Part shown: positions 33,900 to 41,270 of the stretch, in pieces
Layout: each line of letters opens with the position of its first letter
Numbering within the stretch: the first letter of the stretch is position 1
Notes under the pieces: generated by a model
What the model saw: only the letters and a program-made list of their open reading frames with translations
Databases searched by the model: none
What the model was told of the DNA's origin: nothing
Translations under genes and position numbers: made by a program
Assembly: GCF_004745645.1 (NCBI RefSeq)
Contig: NZ_SRMB01000001.1
Coordinates: 2,294,001-2,358,000, forward strand
Length of the DNA stretch: 64,000 nt
DNA from: Hymenobacter metallicola
GTDB taxonomy: Bacteria > Bacteroidota > Bacteroidia > Cytophagales > Hymenobacteraceae
Reading direction: 5' to 3'

Positions 33900-34160
33900 A
33901 TGAGTTTAGATCTTGAAAAGCTGCGCAAATCCCTGCTGAAAGGCGAAAGAAGGAAGATTGAGGAGAAAGCAGGCGTGAAAAAATCCACGGTGCACGCTGT
34001 CCTCACCGGGAAAATAATCGGCACGCCTACAGTTGCACGAGTCGTCACGGCGGCAATGGAGGTGGTAAAGGAGCGGGAACGTTCCCAGGAACGGCAAATC
34101 AACAAGGTTGCAACTTTCCTTGAAGAACGTGCAACAAAATTGAAAACCGCGCAACCATGA
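33900..34160 (+). CDS. Cro-like DNA-binding protein
   Basis: 86 aa. Residues 10-50 (LLKGERRKIEEKAGVKKSTVHAVLTGKIIGTPTVARVVTAAM) form a helix-turn-helix like Cro/C1 proteins, followed by a helical, possibly dimerising tail. It is the first gene of the rightward operon, divergent from the S24 repressor, and overlaps the next gene (ATGA). Likely the lytic-switch antagonist of the repressor. Confidence 0.72.
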   Translation: MSLDLEKLRKSLLKGERRKIEEKAGVKKSTVHAVLTGKIIGTPTVARVVTAAMEVVKERERSQERQINKVATFLEERATKLKTAQP

Positions 34161-34531
34161 CCATGACTGCCCGTTACCCCGCCCCCACCCCGCTGGCTTC
34201 GTTGCTGGCCCAGGCTGACTCCCTGGCCTTTACGCAGGTGGAACACCACGACTCCTTATTTAAGGAGCTGCTGGCGGCCGTGAAAACCCTGGCCCTGGAG
34301 GTGCAGACGCTCAAAGAAGGACAGGCCGAATGGGTCAGCCAGAAAGAGGCCATGAAGCTATGCGGCCGTAGCCGCGCCTGGTTCTACGAGCAGCGCAACC
34401 GAGACACGTTACCCATCCGGGTGCTGCCGCCGACCAAGGGCAGCCGTGAAGTGAAATACAACCGGGCTGATTGCCTGGCCTACGCCCAGGCCAACCTTAT
34501 TGCTCCACCGCCTACTCAGCAACTCCAATGA
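34157..34531 (+). CDS. Helix-turn-helix (excisionase/MerR-like) protein
   Basis: 124 aa. After a helical N-terminus, residues 62-115 (WVSQKEAMKLCGRSRAWFYEQRNRDTLPIRVLPPTKGSREVKYNRADCLAYAQ) match the HTH_17 winged-helix pattern of phage excisionases and small regulators. Overlaps both neighbours by ATGA. May be an excisionase or an early regulator. Confidence 0.6.
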   Translation: MTMTARYPAPTPLASLLAQADSLAFTQVEHHDSLFKELLAAVKTLALEVQTLKEGQAEWVSQKEAMKLCGRSRAWFYEQRNRDTLPIRVLPPTKGSREVKYNRADCLAYAQANLIAPPPTQQLQ

Positions 34532-34791
34532 AACGCACCTCACAGAAGCAGCTGCTTACCGATTTTGCCACCGAGGCCGCCGCCCTGGGCGCCCGCTACG
34601 GAGTAAACCACATCTACACCAAGCACGACCCGCGCAGTGAAGGCGGCCCCTACAGCTGCTTTTTCCGGCTGCTGACGGATGCCATGCACCAGCAGGCGGC
34701 CGGCGCCTACACCCCCGAGGATGCGCTGGAAAACTTGGAGGACGCCCTGTATCAGGCCCACCGAGACAACAAAACCTTTTCGGCCAATTAA
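34528..34791 (+). CDS. Small early protein, function unknown
   Basis: 87 aa, ATGA-coupled to the upstream HTH gene. Helical, no signal peptide; includes CFFRLLTDAMHQQAAGAYTPEDALENLEDALYQAHRD. Not recognised. Confidence 0.55.
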   Translation: MKRTSQKQLLTDFATEAAALGARYGVNHIYTKHDPRSEGGPYSCFFRLLTDAMHQQAAGAYTPEDALENLEDALYQAHRDNKTFSAN

Positions 34792-34830
34792 CACCTCTTC
34801 CCCTCCCTAACCTCTTCTACCTCCTACGTC

Positions 34831-35214
34831 ATGAACAACACCACAAAATCTCAGACCATGAACACTACAACATTCGGAGCGGCCATTGAAGCCGCAAAAG
34901 ACGGTTTCAAAATCACTCGCTCGGGCTGGAATGGCAAGGGTATGTGGCTGATAATGTTTAGTCACTCGACTTTCATCACCGTGGATACTAACGATGGGGA
35001 AGTCGTGCCAAATGATATTTCCGAGCTAGGCTATTGCGCACACATTGGCGACGAGGGCACTCGCATCGAGCACATAGGTATCACCGATACGGGCGCCGAC
35101 TTCTATCCAATCAGCGACTTCCTTTTGATGAAAACTGCTGACAACAAAGTGGTTCCGTGGCTTGCATCACAAACTGATGTGCTGGCTGAAGACTGGCTTA
35201 TCCTGCCCCGCTAA
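34831..35214 (+). CDS. tad2: Tad2-like (DUF2829) anti-Thoeris protein
   Basis: 127 aa, or 118 from the second Met. DUF2829 hallmarks: FGAAIEAAKDGFKITRSGWNGKG (15-37) and the C-terminal WLASQTDVLAEDW (110-122). Characterised members of this family (Tad2) sequester the cyclic ADP-ribose signal of Thoeris defence, but not every DUF2829 protein has been tested. The location in the early operon right after the switch fits an anti-defence role. The middle region is longer than in the smallest homologues, with an extra IGITDTGADFYPIS segment. Confidence 0.75.
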   Translation: MNNTTKSQTMNTTTFGAAIEAAKDGFKITRSGWNGKGMWLIMFSHSTFITVDTNDGEVVPNDISELGYCAHIGDEGTRIEHIGITDTGADFYPISDFLLMKTADNKVVPWLASQTDVLAEDWLILPR

Positions 35215-35283
35215 CACCCCCAAGCAAAAAGCTCGGCTGCTACTGGACATAGCGCCGGGCCCCACACAGAATTCAAACACACT

Positions 35284-35556
35284 ATGCTGTTACTCCTGCT
35301 TGCCCTCTCGCTTTTCAGCCACCAGCAGCCCGAACCCGCCGAACCAGGGACGGACCCTGAAAGCACCGAGCTGGTGCGCCAACTGGCCGCCCAACACCAC
35401 CTCAACGAAGCGGCCATTATTCGACTCCGCGCCGTCTGCCGGCCGTTCGATGCGCAGCTGGCCCAGGCCACGCCCGAGGAACAAGCCGCTATTCGCCTGC
35501 AGCGCGAAGCCGCCATTCACTCCCTTCTCACACAATACTATGCAACCAGCAAATGA
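35284..35556 (+). CDS. Small secreted or membrane-anchored protein
   Basis: 90 aa. N-terminal hydrophobic stretch MLLLLLALSLFS without a clear cleavage site, then an acidic/Gln-rich helical region. The start of the next gene overlaps its stop (ATGA). Unknown function. Confidence 0.5.
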   Translation: MLLLLLALSLFSHQQPEPAEPGTDPESTELVRQLAAQHHLNEAAIIRLRAVCRPFDAQLAQATPEEQAAIRLQREAAIHSLLTQYYATSK

Positions 35557-35693
35557 AAAACGGCAATTCCCGGCCCGCCTTGCGGCCCGCCACCCGCGAA
35601 CTGGTACAGCGTTTCGCCGTCGGCGCCGTGCTCTGCGCCGTCTTGTATATACTCTGGTCGATGCTCCACTTCCCCATCCGGCCCCTCTGGTAA
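35553..35693 (+). CDS. Single-TM mini-protein
   Basis: 46 aa, basic N-terminus (MKNGNSRPALRPATRELVQR) followed by one TM (FAVGAVLCAVLYILWSMLHF). ATGA overlap with the upstream gene supports translation. Confidence 0.5.
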   Translation: MKNGNSRPALRPATRELVQRFAVGAVLCAVLYILWSMLHFPIRPLW

Positions 35694-35790
35694 AACCCAT
35701 CCGGGTTATTCGGGCCACTGCCAGCCGGCTTACGGCGGCCATGCGCATGCACTTGTTTAATGACTACGACTCTGCTTACGACCAGCCCCG

Positions 35791-35886
35791 ATGAAACATC
35801 ACTCCATTTTCACCCGCGTTATCGGCCTCTTTCTACTCTGCATCATTTTCCCCTGCATCTGGCTGGGCTACAAGATTTTCTCTTAA
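35791..35886 (+). CDS. Single-TM mini-protein
   Basis: 31 aa, MKHHSIFTRVIGLFLLCIIF plus PCIWLGYKIFS, a single membrane helix. It overlaps by ATGA a preceding 17-codon frame (35741-35794, MRMHLFNDYDSAYDQPR), so short coupled genes may run from 35553 to here. Low certainty owing to size. Confidence 0.35.
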   Translation: MKHHSIFTRVIGLFLLCIIFPCIWLGYKIFS

Positions 35887-35912
35887 TTTTTTTCACTCCA
35901 ACCCCTTACCCA

Positions 35913-36347
35913 ATGGAAACGCTACTGTATCCAAATGCTGATGAGCAGACGCGCCGCGACATGCTCGAATCCGAAGCCTTCAAAGTCGTTGACGGCGAAA
36001 AGTATGACCGGCGCCTGAGTGACGCGGAAATCGAAGACCGTCGCCACGAGGCTGTTAAGTTGCTCGACAAGCAGGACGAGCTGGCCGTGGAGAAGAAAGA
36101 AGTGATGGATGACTTCAAGGCCCGGGCCAGCAGCCTGAACAAAAAGCTAAGCACCCTGCGCCAGGAAGCCCGCACGGGTGTCACCAACGAAACCGGTAAG
36201 CTCTACTACATTCCCGATTACGACGCACGCCGGATGGGTATTTACAACGGCGCCGGCGAACTGATTAATAGCCGTGGCCTGCTGCCCGAGGAGCGCCAGC
36301 AGAATATGTTTGCCTCACGCGGCGGCGCTTCCGGCACGGAAGGCTAA
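35913..36347 (+). CDS. Coiled-coil early protein, function unknown
   Basis: 144 aa from ATG 35913 (METLLYPNADEQTRRDML); the longer upstream frame covers other small genes. Residues 20-90 are a charged coiled coil, then a strand-rich tail (GKLYYIPDYDARRMGIYNGAGELINSRGLLPEERQ). It precedes the DUF2303-like and ERF genes, so it may act in recombination. Confidence 0.55.
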   Translation: METLLYPNADEQTRRDMLESEAFKVVDGEKYDRRLSDAEIEDRRHEAVKLLDKQDELAVEKKEVMDDFKARASSLNKKLSTLRQEARTGVTNETGKLYYIPDYDARRMGIYNGAGELINSRGLLPEERQQNMFASRGGASGTEG

Positions 36348-36402
36348 GCCTACCCGCCCCCTCCCCTGTCCCTATTTTCCATAGATCAATAACACCTTTC
36401 GT

Positions 36403-37119
36403 ATGTCTACTACCCCCACAGAGCACTTCACGTTCGAAACCCCCGGTACCCACACCATCGTGCACGTTCAGGGCGCCCCCGAGCGCGAGCCCAAAGCCCT
36501 AACCTATACCGGCCGCATTGACGCGCCCAGCAGCTTCCTCAAGCCCAAGGAAGGCAACTACGACCCCAAGCGGGCCACGGCAACCATCGACACGGACGCT
36601 GGCTCCATTACATTGGTGCTGGACGAAAAAGAGCACGCCACCGATACCATTACCGGCAAGCTGGAGCCCGAAACCTCCTTGGTGGACCTGGGTGTCAACA
36701 GCGCGACCAAGAAATACGACTCCAAGGACCTGGCCAAGGTGGTCAAGCGCCTGGGCCACCTGTTTCCGAATCGCGAGGAGCACGTTACGCTGATGGCGCG
36801 GCTCAACAACTTCTCGGCCCGCGTGACCAAGTTTACCGAGGACAATCTGGCCACCAGTGGCAATGCCAAGAAAAGCCTGGAGACGGTGGTTGATGGCTTC
36901 GACCCGATTTCTTTCAAGCTGCAGGCTCCCGTGTTCAAAGGTGGCGAGAAGCAGATCATTCGAGTGGATGTGGGCGTGGACGCGAGCAGCAACAACGTGC
37001 TGCTGTTCCTCGACTCGCAGGACTTGTATGACCTGGACGCCTCGCTGCGCCAGGAACTGCTGAAGAAGGAAGCCGAGTATTTCACCTCGCTGGGTGTAGC
37101 CGTACTCTATAAGTCGTAA
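36403..37119 (+). CDS. Phage protein, possibly DUF2303/YfdQ-like
   Basis: 238 aa. The middle (DLAKVVKRLGHLFPNREEHVTLMARLNNFSARVTKF) and the C-terminal FKLQAPVFKGGEKQIIRVDVGV recall DUF2303/YfdQ proteins found next to recombination genes in phages, though the match is partial. No enzymatic motif. Located between a coiled-coil protein and the ERF annealase. Confidence 0.45.
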   Translation: MSTTPTEHFTFETPGTHTIVHVQGAPEREPKALTYTGRIDAPSSFLKPKEGNYDPKRATATIDTDAGSITLVLDEKEHATDTITGKLEPETSLVDLGVNSATKKYDSKDLAKVVKRLGHLFPNREEHVTLMARLNNFSARVTKFTEDNLATSGNAKKSLETVVDGFDPISFKLQAPVFKGGEKQIIRVDVGVDASSNNVLLFLDSQDLYDLDASLRQELLKKEAEYFTSLGVAVLYKS

Positions 37120-37128
37120 TTCCTCACC

Positions 37129-37156
37129 GCCGCGCCCGGAATCTGCTGGGCGCGGC
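37129..37156 (+). terminator. GC-rich hairpin before ERF gene
   Basis: Perfect 9-bp stem GCCGCGCCC/GGGCGCGGC with a 10-nt loop, followed by ACTTTTC. A weak terminator or attenuator. Confidence 0.55.
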
Positions 37157-37184
37157 ACTTTTCAACCTGTTGACTCAAAAGTAA

Positions 37185-38165
37185 ATGGCCAACCAGCAGA
37201 AGACAGAACCCAATACCAAAAACCTCTACCAGCGCATCCGGGCGGTTATGGAGGATGTGGAGTACCTGCAAAAGGACAAAGAGGTATCCACGGGCGGCGC
37301 CGGCTCCTACAAAGCCCTGAGCGAGGAAACCGTAACCAAGAACGTGCGCGAGGCCATGATCCGCCACGGGCTGGTTATCCTGCCCATCGGCCAGGAGCAC
37401 CACTTGGTAGACCATGTGCGCGGCCCGGGCAAGGTGGTCAGCCTGACTACCGTAAACACACAGTATAAGATTGTCAACGTGGACAATCCAACTGAGTTTG
37501 AAATTCTGGCCTCGTCGGGCACCGGCGTAGACAGCCAGGACAAGGGCGTGGGCAAGGCCATGACCTACAGCTATAAGTACTTGCTGTTGCGCACCTTCGG
37601 TATTGCCACCGGCCGCGACGCCGACAGCGTAGGCAACGCCGAGCTGGAACGCGAGCAGGCCCTGGCCGCCCAAAAGGCCATTGATGCTGCTATTCTTCTG
37701 CTGGAAGGAGCCACTACTGAAAAGGAGCTGAAGCAGGTAGGCGTCAAGGATTACATGACGGACCCAAAGTACAAGGCGGCAGCCCTGGCCGCCAACAATC
37801 GAATCAAGGCAGCCGAGGCCAACGCGCTGGCTACGGAAACCGCCGCTCCACCCGTTGCTGCGGAAAAAAGTGGTGAGGCCAAACCGGAAGCCAAGGCCAT
37901 GAAAGCCGTGCCGACGGAGCCCGAGCACCCTGGCACCGAAATTTCAGACGCTGAGGCCCCAGCACAGCCAGCAGTAGCGTATGCAACCGCCGCGCAGAAA
38001 GAGGAAATCATTCGCCTGCTCAACCATCCGGTAATTACCCGGCAGGAAAAGACGAAGATGCTGCTGAACGTCAACCGCCTGGATGAGGACAAAGCGGCGT
38101 CTGCCATTGCCAAGCTCAAAAAGGCCATCGAAGACCGTGAGAATGGCGAATCAGCCGCCGCGTAG
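37185..38165 (+). CDS. ERF-family single-strand annealing protein
   Basis: 326 aa. Residues 12-150 match the ERF superfamily: LYQRIRAVMEDVEYLQKDKEV, Y-KALSEETVTKNVREAMIRHGL, ILPIGQEH, and the signature GTGVDSQDKGVGKAMTYSYKYLLLRTFGIATGRDAD. The C-terminal part (175-326) is Ala/Pro/Glu-rich with a terminal helical segment. Anneals complementary strands for phage recombination/replication; the RusA and PD-(D/E)xK genes downstream are likely partners. Overlaps the next gene by 23 bp. Confidence 0.88.
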   Translation: MANQQKTEPNTKNLYQRIRAVMEDVEYLQKDKEVSTGGAGSYKALSEETVTKNVREAMIRHGLVILPIGQEHHLVDHVRGPGKVVSLTTVNTQYKIVNVDNPTEFEILASSGTGVDSQDKGVGKAMTYSYKYLLLRTFGIATGRDADSVGNAELEREQALAAQKAIDAAILLLEGATTEKELKQVGVKDYMTDPKYKAAALAANNRIKAAEANALATETAAPPVAAEKSGEAKPEAKAMKAVPTEPEHPGTEISDAEAPAQPAVAYATAAQKEEIIRLLNHPVITRQEKTKMLLNVNRLDEDKAASAIAKLKKAIEDRENGESAAA

Positions 38166-38424
38166 CCCAGACCACGTATTTATCCTGGTAGCCTTCTCCT
38201 GCGACAACTGCGCCGGGGAAGGCTACCTACGGGGCGAGCCGCTGCCGACGGCCTGCCATCACTGCGACGAGGGCACGCGCTACCGCTGGCTACCCAAAGA
38301 CCAGGTGCTGGCGGCCGAGGCCACCCACCAAACAGTCACCCGCCTGGCCGACGAGCTTTCCCCCTACTGGAAACAAGGATTTCACTTACTCCCCAAGCCC
38401 CCTGTCAATGGCCCCGATCTTTAG
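38143..38424 (+). CDS. Small zinc-ribbon-like protein
   Basis: 93 aa. Two Cys pairs CDNC (near 20) and CHHC (near 38) form a zinc-ribbon-like motif; a helical C-terminus follows. Overlaps the ERF gene (23 bp) and the methyltransferase-like gene (17 bp), so tightly operonic. Possibly nucleic-acid binding. Confidence 0.55.
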   Translation: MANQPPRSPDHVFILVAFSCDNCAGEGYLRGEPLPTACHHCDEGTRYRWLPKDQVLAAEATHQTVTRLADELSPYWKQGFHLLPKPPVNGPDL

Positions 38425-39202
38425 TCACGACTCGTATTGCGCCGCAATGGCCGGCAGCATGTCTCACAAGTTATTCTTTGTCGAGCACCTGCCCCGCCTG
38501 GGCACTATCCTGGATTATGGCTGCGCCGATGGCAAGATGGCCGAGGCGCTGGCGGGAGAGGAATTTGCGGGCCGGTTTTCGTTTGGCAGCATGGCCCTGT
38601 TCGACATTGACCAGCAGATGCTTGACCGCATTCCAGAGGACTTTTGGATTTGGAAGTTCCGCGAGGAGCAGCCGGCCCTAGACATGCTGGCGCAGAGCGG
38701 AGCCGCGCCATACCCGAGCGCCATTCTGTTTTCCTCGGTGCTACACGAAACCTACACCCACCAGCCCGGGCAGATGAACGACTTGTGGCAGCGCGTGGCG
38801 GCTACCGGCGTGGAGTATATCATCATTCGGGATATGTTTTGGCAGGAAGGGCAAAAGGGCGCTTGCCTCGGCCCCACTCGCTCACTGACAGAGGCAGGGC
38901 TTACACAACTCTATAAAGAGCACTTAACTACGCAATGGCCCTCGCTTTCGGCAGTGGCCAACCACGTTCAGTTTCTGCTCAAATACCCGTATGTTGAAAA
39001 CTGGCAACGTGAGCTGCAGGAGAACTATTTCGCCTTGCCAGATTTACGCCCCGTGTTGGCTCCGTTGGGCTACGAGCCCATGCACTGGTCCCATCACCAG
39101 GTGCCCTTCATTCAGGAGCGGATAAAGACTGACACAGGCATTGAGTTACCTTTTAACACGCACCTGACCGCCATTTTTAAGCGAAAAAACCTCCAATCTT
39201 GA
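38408..39202 (+). CDS. SAM-dependent methyltransferase-like protein
   Basis: 264 aa. Rossmann motif I ILDYGCADGKMAEAL (34-48), an acidic end of strand 2 (ALFDID), then ILFSSVLHETYTH and YIIIRDMFW, as in class I methyltransferases acting on small molecules or unknown targets. It lacks the DPPY/NPPY motif of DNA amino-methylases, so DNA modification is not indicated. Last gene before operator pair A. Confidence 0.6.
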   Translation: MAPIFSHDSYCAAMAGSMSHKLFFVEHLPRLGTILDYGCADGKMAEALAGEEFAGRFSFGSMALFDIDQQMLDRIPEDFWIWKFREEQPALDMLAQSGAAPYPSAILFSSVLHETYTHQPGQMNDLWQRVAATGVEYIIIRDMFWQEGQKGACLGPTRSLTEAGLTQLYKEHLTTQWPSLSAVANHVQFLLKYPYVENWQRELQENYFALPDLRPVLAPLGYEPMHWSHHQVPFIQERIKTDTGIELPFNTHLTAIFKRKNLQS

Positions 39203-39249
39203 TTTTCGAGATAAAAAGTAAATTTTCTGTCTTGATTATAAAGATAGAA
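39194..39249. promoter_or_regulatory. Operator pair A (TTCTATCTYGA palindromes)
   Basis: Two imperfect palindromes with 3-bp spacers: core TCTTGA/TCGAGATA at 39197-39213 and TCTTGA/TAAAGATAGAA at 39230-39249. Centres are 33 bp apart. They lie upstream of a + strand -7-like element at 39263 and the 52-aa HTH gene. Part of the dispersed operator family also at 51.7, 53.4 and 63.0 kb. Confidence 0.7.
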
Positions 39250-39262
39250 TCAGAAGTTTCTC

Positions 39263-39270
39263 TACCTTTA
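39263..39270 (+). promoter_or_regulatory. -7-like element TACCTTTA
   Basis: One mismatch to TAnnTTTG; 26 bp after the centre of the nearer operator A palindrome and 54 bp before the HTH gene ATG. Confidence 0.5.
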
Positions 39271-39324
39271 GCACATCGAAACACCGGGCACTCGTCCGGT
39301 TTTCTTTGCTCGAAAATTTCACAA

Positions 39325-39483
39325 ATGGCACAATCAACTACCGTAAATGTGAATCGGCTGGTAACACCAGCTGAGTATGCCAGGATGAAGTATGTTACCC
39401 CTAAAACGGTATACAACTGGATCAAGTCCGGCCAAGTAGCCAGCCGAACCATTGGTAATCGTCAGTTTGTAGAGCTGAGCTAG
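39325..39483 (+). CDS. 52-residue HTH_17-like regulator
   Basis: VTPAEYARMKYVTPKTVYNWIKSGQVASRTIGNRQFVE is a compact MerR/excisionase-type winged helix. It sits directly downstream of operator pair A, making it a candidate regulator or target of the palindrome regulon. Full length for this minimal class. Confidence 0.65.
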   Translation: MAQSTTVNVNRLVTPAEYARMKYVTPKTVYNWIKSGQVASRTIGNRQFVELS

Positions 39484-39516
39484 AATTTGCATCACCATTT
39501 TTTACCAGCCTGTGTA

Positions 39517-40209
39517 ATGGAAATTCGCAAGATGTGGCCCGAAATCAAGGGCAAAGTTGCAGCCGTCTATCTTATTGGCAATACGCTGGATGACAGGGTT
39601 TATATCGGCTCATCCTGCCATGTGAGAAACCGCATGTCGTTTCACTTTCATTGCTTAAAGCGCGATAAGCACCACTCGGCTAAGCTTCAGAACTTCTATA
39701 ATAAGTACGGCGAAGGCGTTATTACCACTTCCATTCTTGAGATTTGCGAAGTTGACAACTTGATTGTGCGGGAGCAATACTGGATTGACTCTTACGTAAA
39801 GCACCACAAGGAGTCAGATTTGATGAACATAGCCCACAAAGCCGGAAGCTGTCGAGGCATTAAGCAAAACCCCGAGGTAGTAAAAGCTCGATGTGAACGA
39901 GCTAAGGCCAATCGACTAGCCAACCACATGGCGGAAGTGAGGGAAAGCATTGACAAGCAGAAGCGCGATGAAACAGAGATCTTGCGCAGAGCAAACAGTA
40001 AATGTGAAATATGCAACAAGCACATTGACTTAGTGTCCGATGACGATTTCCGGGATTATCACACCATTTACAATACCAACACTGACAAGTATTGGCGGTT
40101 AGCAACCATTGACAGCCAACTATTGCTGTGCTACCATTGCCACACCAACATTGTAAGGCAGCTGCGCCACACGGTGAAAATAGCAAACTGGCTTGCCAAG
40201 CAACCATGA
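39517..40209 (+). CDS. GIY-YIG homing-type endonuclease
   Basis: 230 aa from ATG 39517 (a TTG at 39487 would add 10). N-terminal GIY-YIG domain: VYLIG...VYIGSS, then RNRMSFHF with the catalytic Arg, YNKYGEG and VREQYWI with the conserved Glu. The middle contains a helical NUMOD-like linker (GIKQNPEVVKARCERAKAN), and the C-terminus has CEICNKH and CYHCH, a zinc-finger pair. A free-standing homing endonuclease inserted between the HTH gene and replication genes; may be mobile. Confidence 0.8.
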   Translation: MEIRKMWPEIKGKVAAVYLIGNTLDDRVYIGSSCHVRNRMSFHFHCLKRDKHHSAKLQNFYNKYGEGVITTSILEICEVDNLIVREQYWIDSYVKHHKESDLMNIAHKAGSCRGIKQNPEVVKARCERAKANRLANHMAEVRESIDKQKRDETEILRRANSKCEICNKHIDLVSDDDFRDYHTIYNTNTDKYWRLATIDSQLLLCYHCHTNIVRQLRHTVKIANWLAKQP

Positions 40210-40454
40210 GGCTGCATCAGGCTCAACTACTGATGCGGGCGCACTTCCCCGAGGCGGACCGCTTGCTTTTCACCAAGGGCGGCCCCACACAAACCCTCAC
40301 CCTGCTGGCCCACGGCCAGACCTTGTGCACCGCCATCTTCTCCCACTACGCGCTGCTTTCCTTCCGCTCCGACTACTACGACGAGCACGAAATGACCGCC
40401 GTTATCAACGAATTCTGTTTTGGTAAAACCCTTACTCTTCAACTTGCCGCTTAA
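40206..40454 (+). CDS. Small early protein, function unknown
   Basis: 82 aa beginning MRLHQAQLLMRAHFPEADRL; mixed alpha/beta (TLTLLAHGQTLCTAIFSHYALLSF). ATGA overlap with the endonuclease gene. Unrecognised. Confidence 0.55.
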   Translation: MRLHQAQLLMRAHFPEADRLLFTKGGPTQTLTLLAHGQTLCTAIFSHYALLSFRSDYYDEHEMTAVINEFCFGKTLTLQLAA

Positions 40455-40457
40455 GCC

Positions 40458-41006
40458 ATGAGCAACGAAGCATCTTTCACAGTAGCGAAAAGCACAGTAG
40501 AGTGCTACAAGATTCGCAGCGTCAACGGCGGGTTCGCCTGGGCTGATATTACAATTGACGCCAACAGCCGTGGTGGTCGTATTCAAATAGCCTCCGATTA
40601 TGGCGACTGGCAACACTATTGGGGAGCAGCCGGCTCGGATTTCAAGGCGTTTTTGGAAGGCATAAGCCATGACTATGCTGCCTCCAAGTTTGGCGCCGAG
40701 CGGTGGATAAATGTAAAGGCCACCGTCAAGCAATATAAGCAAGACCTTATTGAAGCCCGTCGGGAGGAAGCCCTAACACAAGACGAGGCCCGCCAGATCT
40801 ATGATGAGATAACGGAATTAGAACACGAATCAAACAACTCCATAGTCGCGGCTATACAGGCCACCACTCACCTTGAAAGCTTTCTGTATGATACGTCAGG
40901 TATACCAGAATTAAGCTACGAGGACAATCCACATTTCAGACACTTCTGGGAAGAACTGTGGCCAGTGCTATTAGCAGAGTTTAAAAAGGAGTCTGTAACG
41001 GCCTGA
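40458..41006 (+). CDS. Hypothetical early protein
   Basis: 182 aa, 3 bp after the previous stop. N-terminal strand-rich part (CYKIRSVNGGFAWADITIDAN...IQIASDYGDWQHYWG) followed by a helical half with acidic residues. The first half is a pattern seen in small phage replication-region proteins; no function known. Confidence 0.55.
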   Translation: MSNEASFTVAKSTVECYKIRSVNGGFAWADITIDANSRGGRIQIASDYGDWQHYWGAAGSDFKAFLEGISHDYAASKFGAERWINVKATVKQYKQDLIEARREEALTQDEARQIYDEITELEHESNNSIVAAIQATTHLESFLYDTSGIPELSYEDNPHFRHFWEELWPVLLAEFKKESVTA

Positions 41007-41009
41007 GCC

Positions 41010-41264
41010 ATGAAAGAGTCACGCTGGCGGCTGCTGTTCCGCCCTAAGATCATGGATCTACTGGCCGAGATACCAGCCGGAACGCCCGAACAAGAAGTTC
41101 GGCGCCTTATGCGGGGAAAGGGCCCCACGCAGACCTCGCACCTGCCAAAAATGTGGAGCAAGGAGCTAAATGCGCAGCTGGACGCCCGGTTTGACCGCAC
41201 CCGCTTCACGAATCTGGGCCGCCCCATAGCCCGCCCAAATCCAAACCAACAATCACTGTTCTAG
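41010..41264 (+). CDS. Small basic protein, function unknown
   Basis: 84 aa, highly basic (KESRWRLLFRPKIMDLL, VRRLMRGKG, FDRTRFTNLGRP). Precedes the replication initiator gene by 6 bp; possibly nucleic-acid binding. Confidence 0.5.
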   Translation: MKESRWRLLFRPKIMDLLAEIPAGTPEQEVRRLMRGKGPTQTSHLPKMWSKELNAQLDARFDRTRFTNLGRPIARPNPNQQSLF

Positions 41265-41270
41265 CCCACC

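Noticed and set aside
38408..39202. DNA methyltransferase
   Set aside because: SAM-binding motif I is present, but there is no DPPY/NPPY or cytosine-methylase PCQ motif, so DNA modification is not supported.
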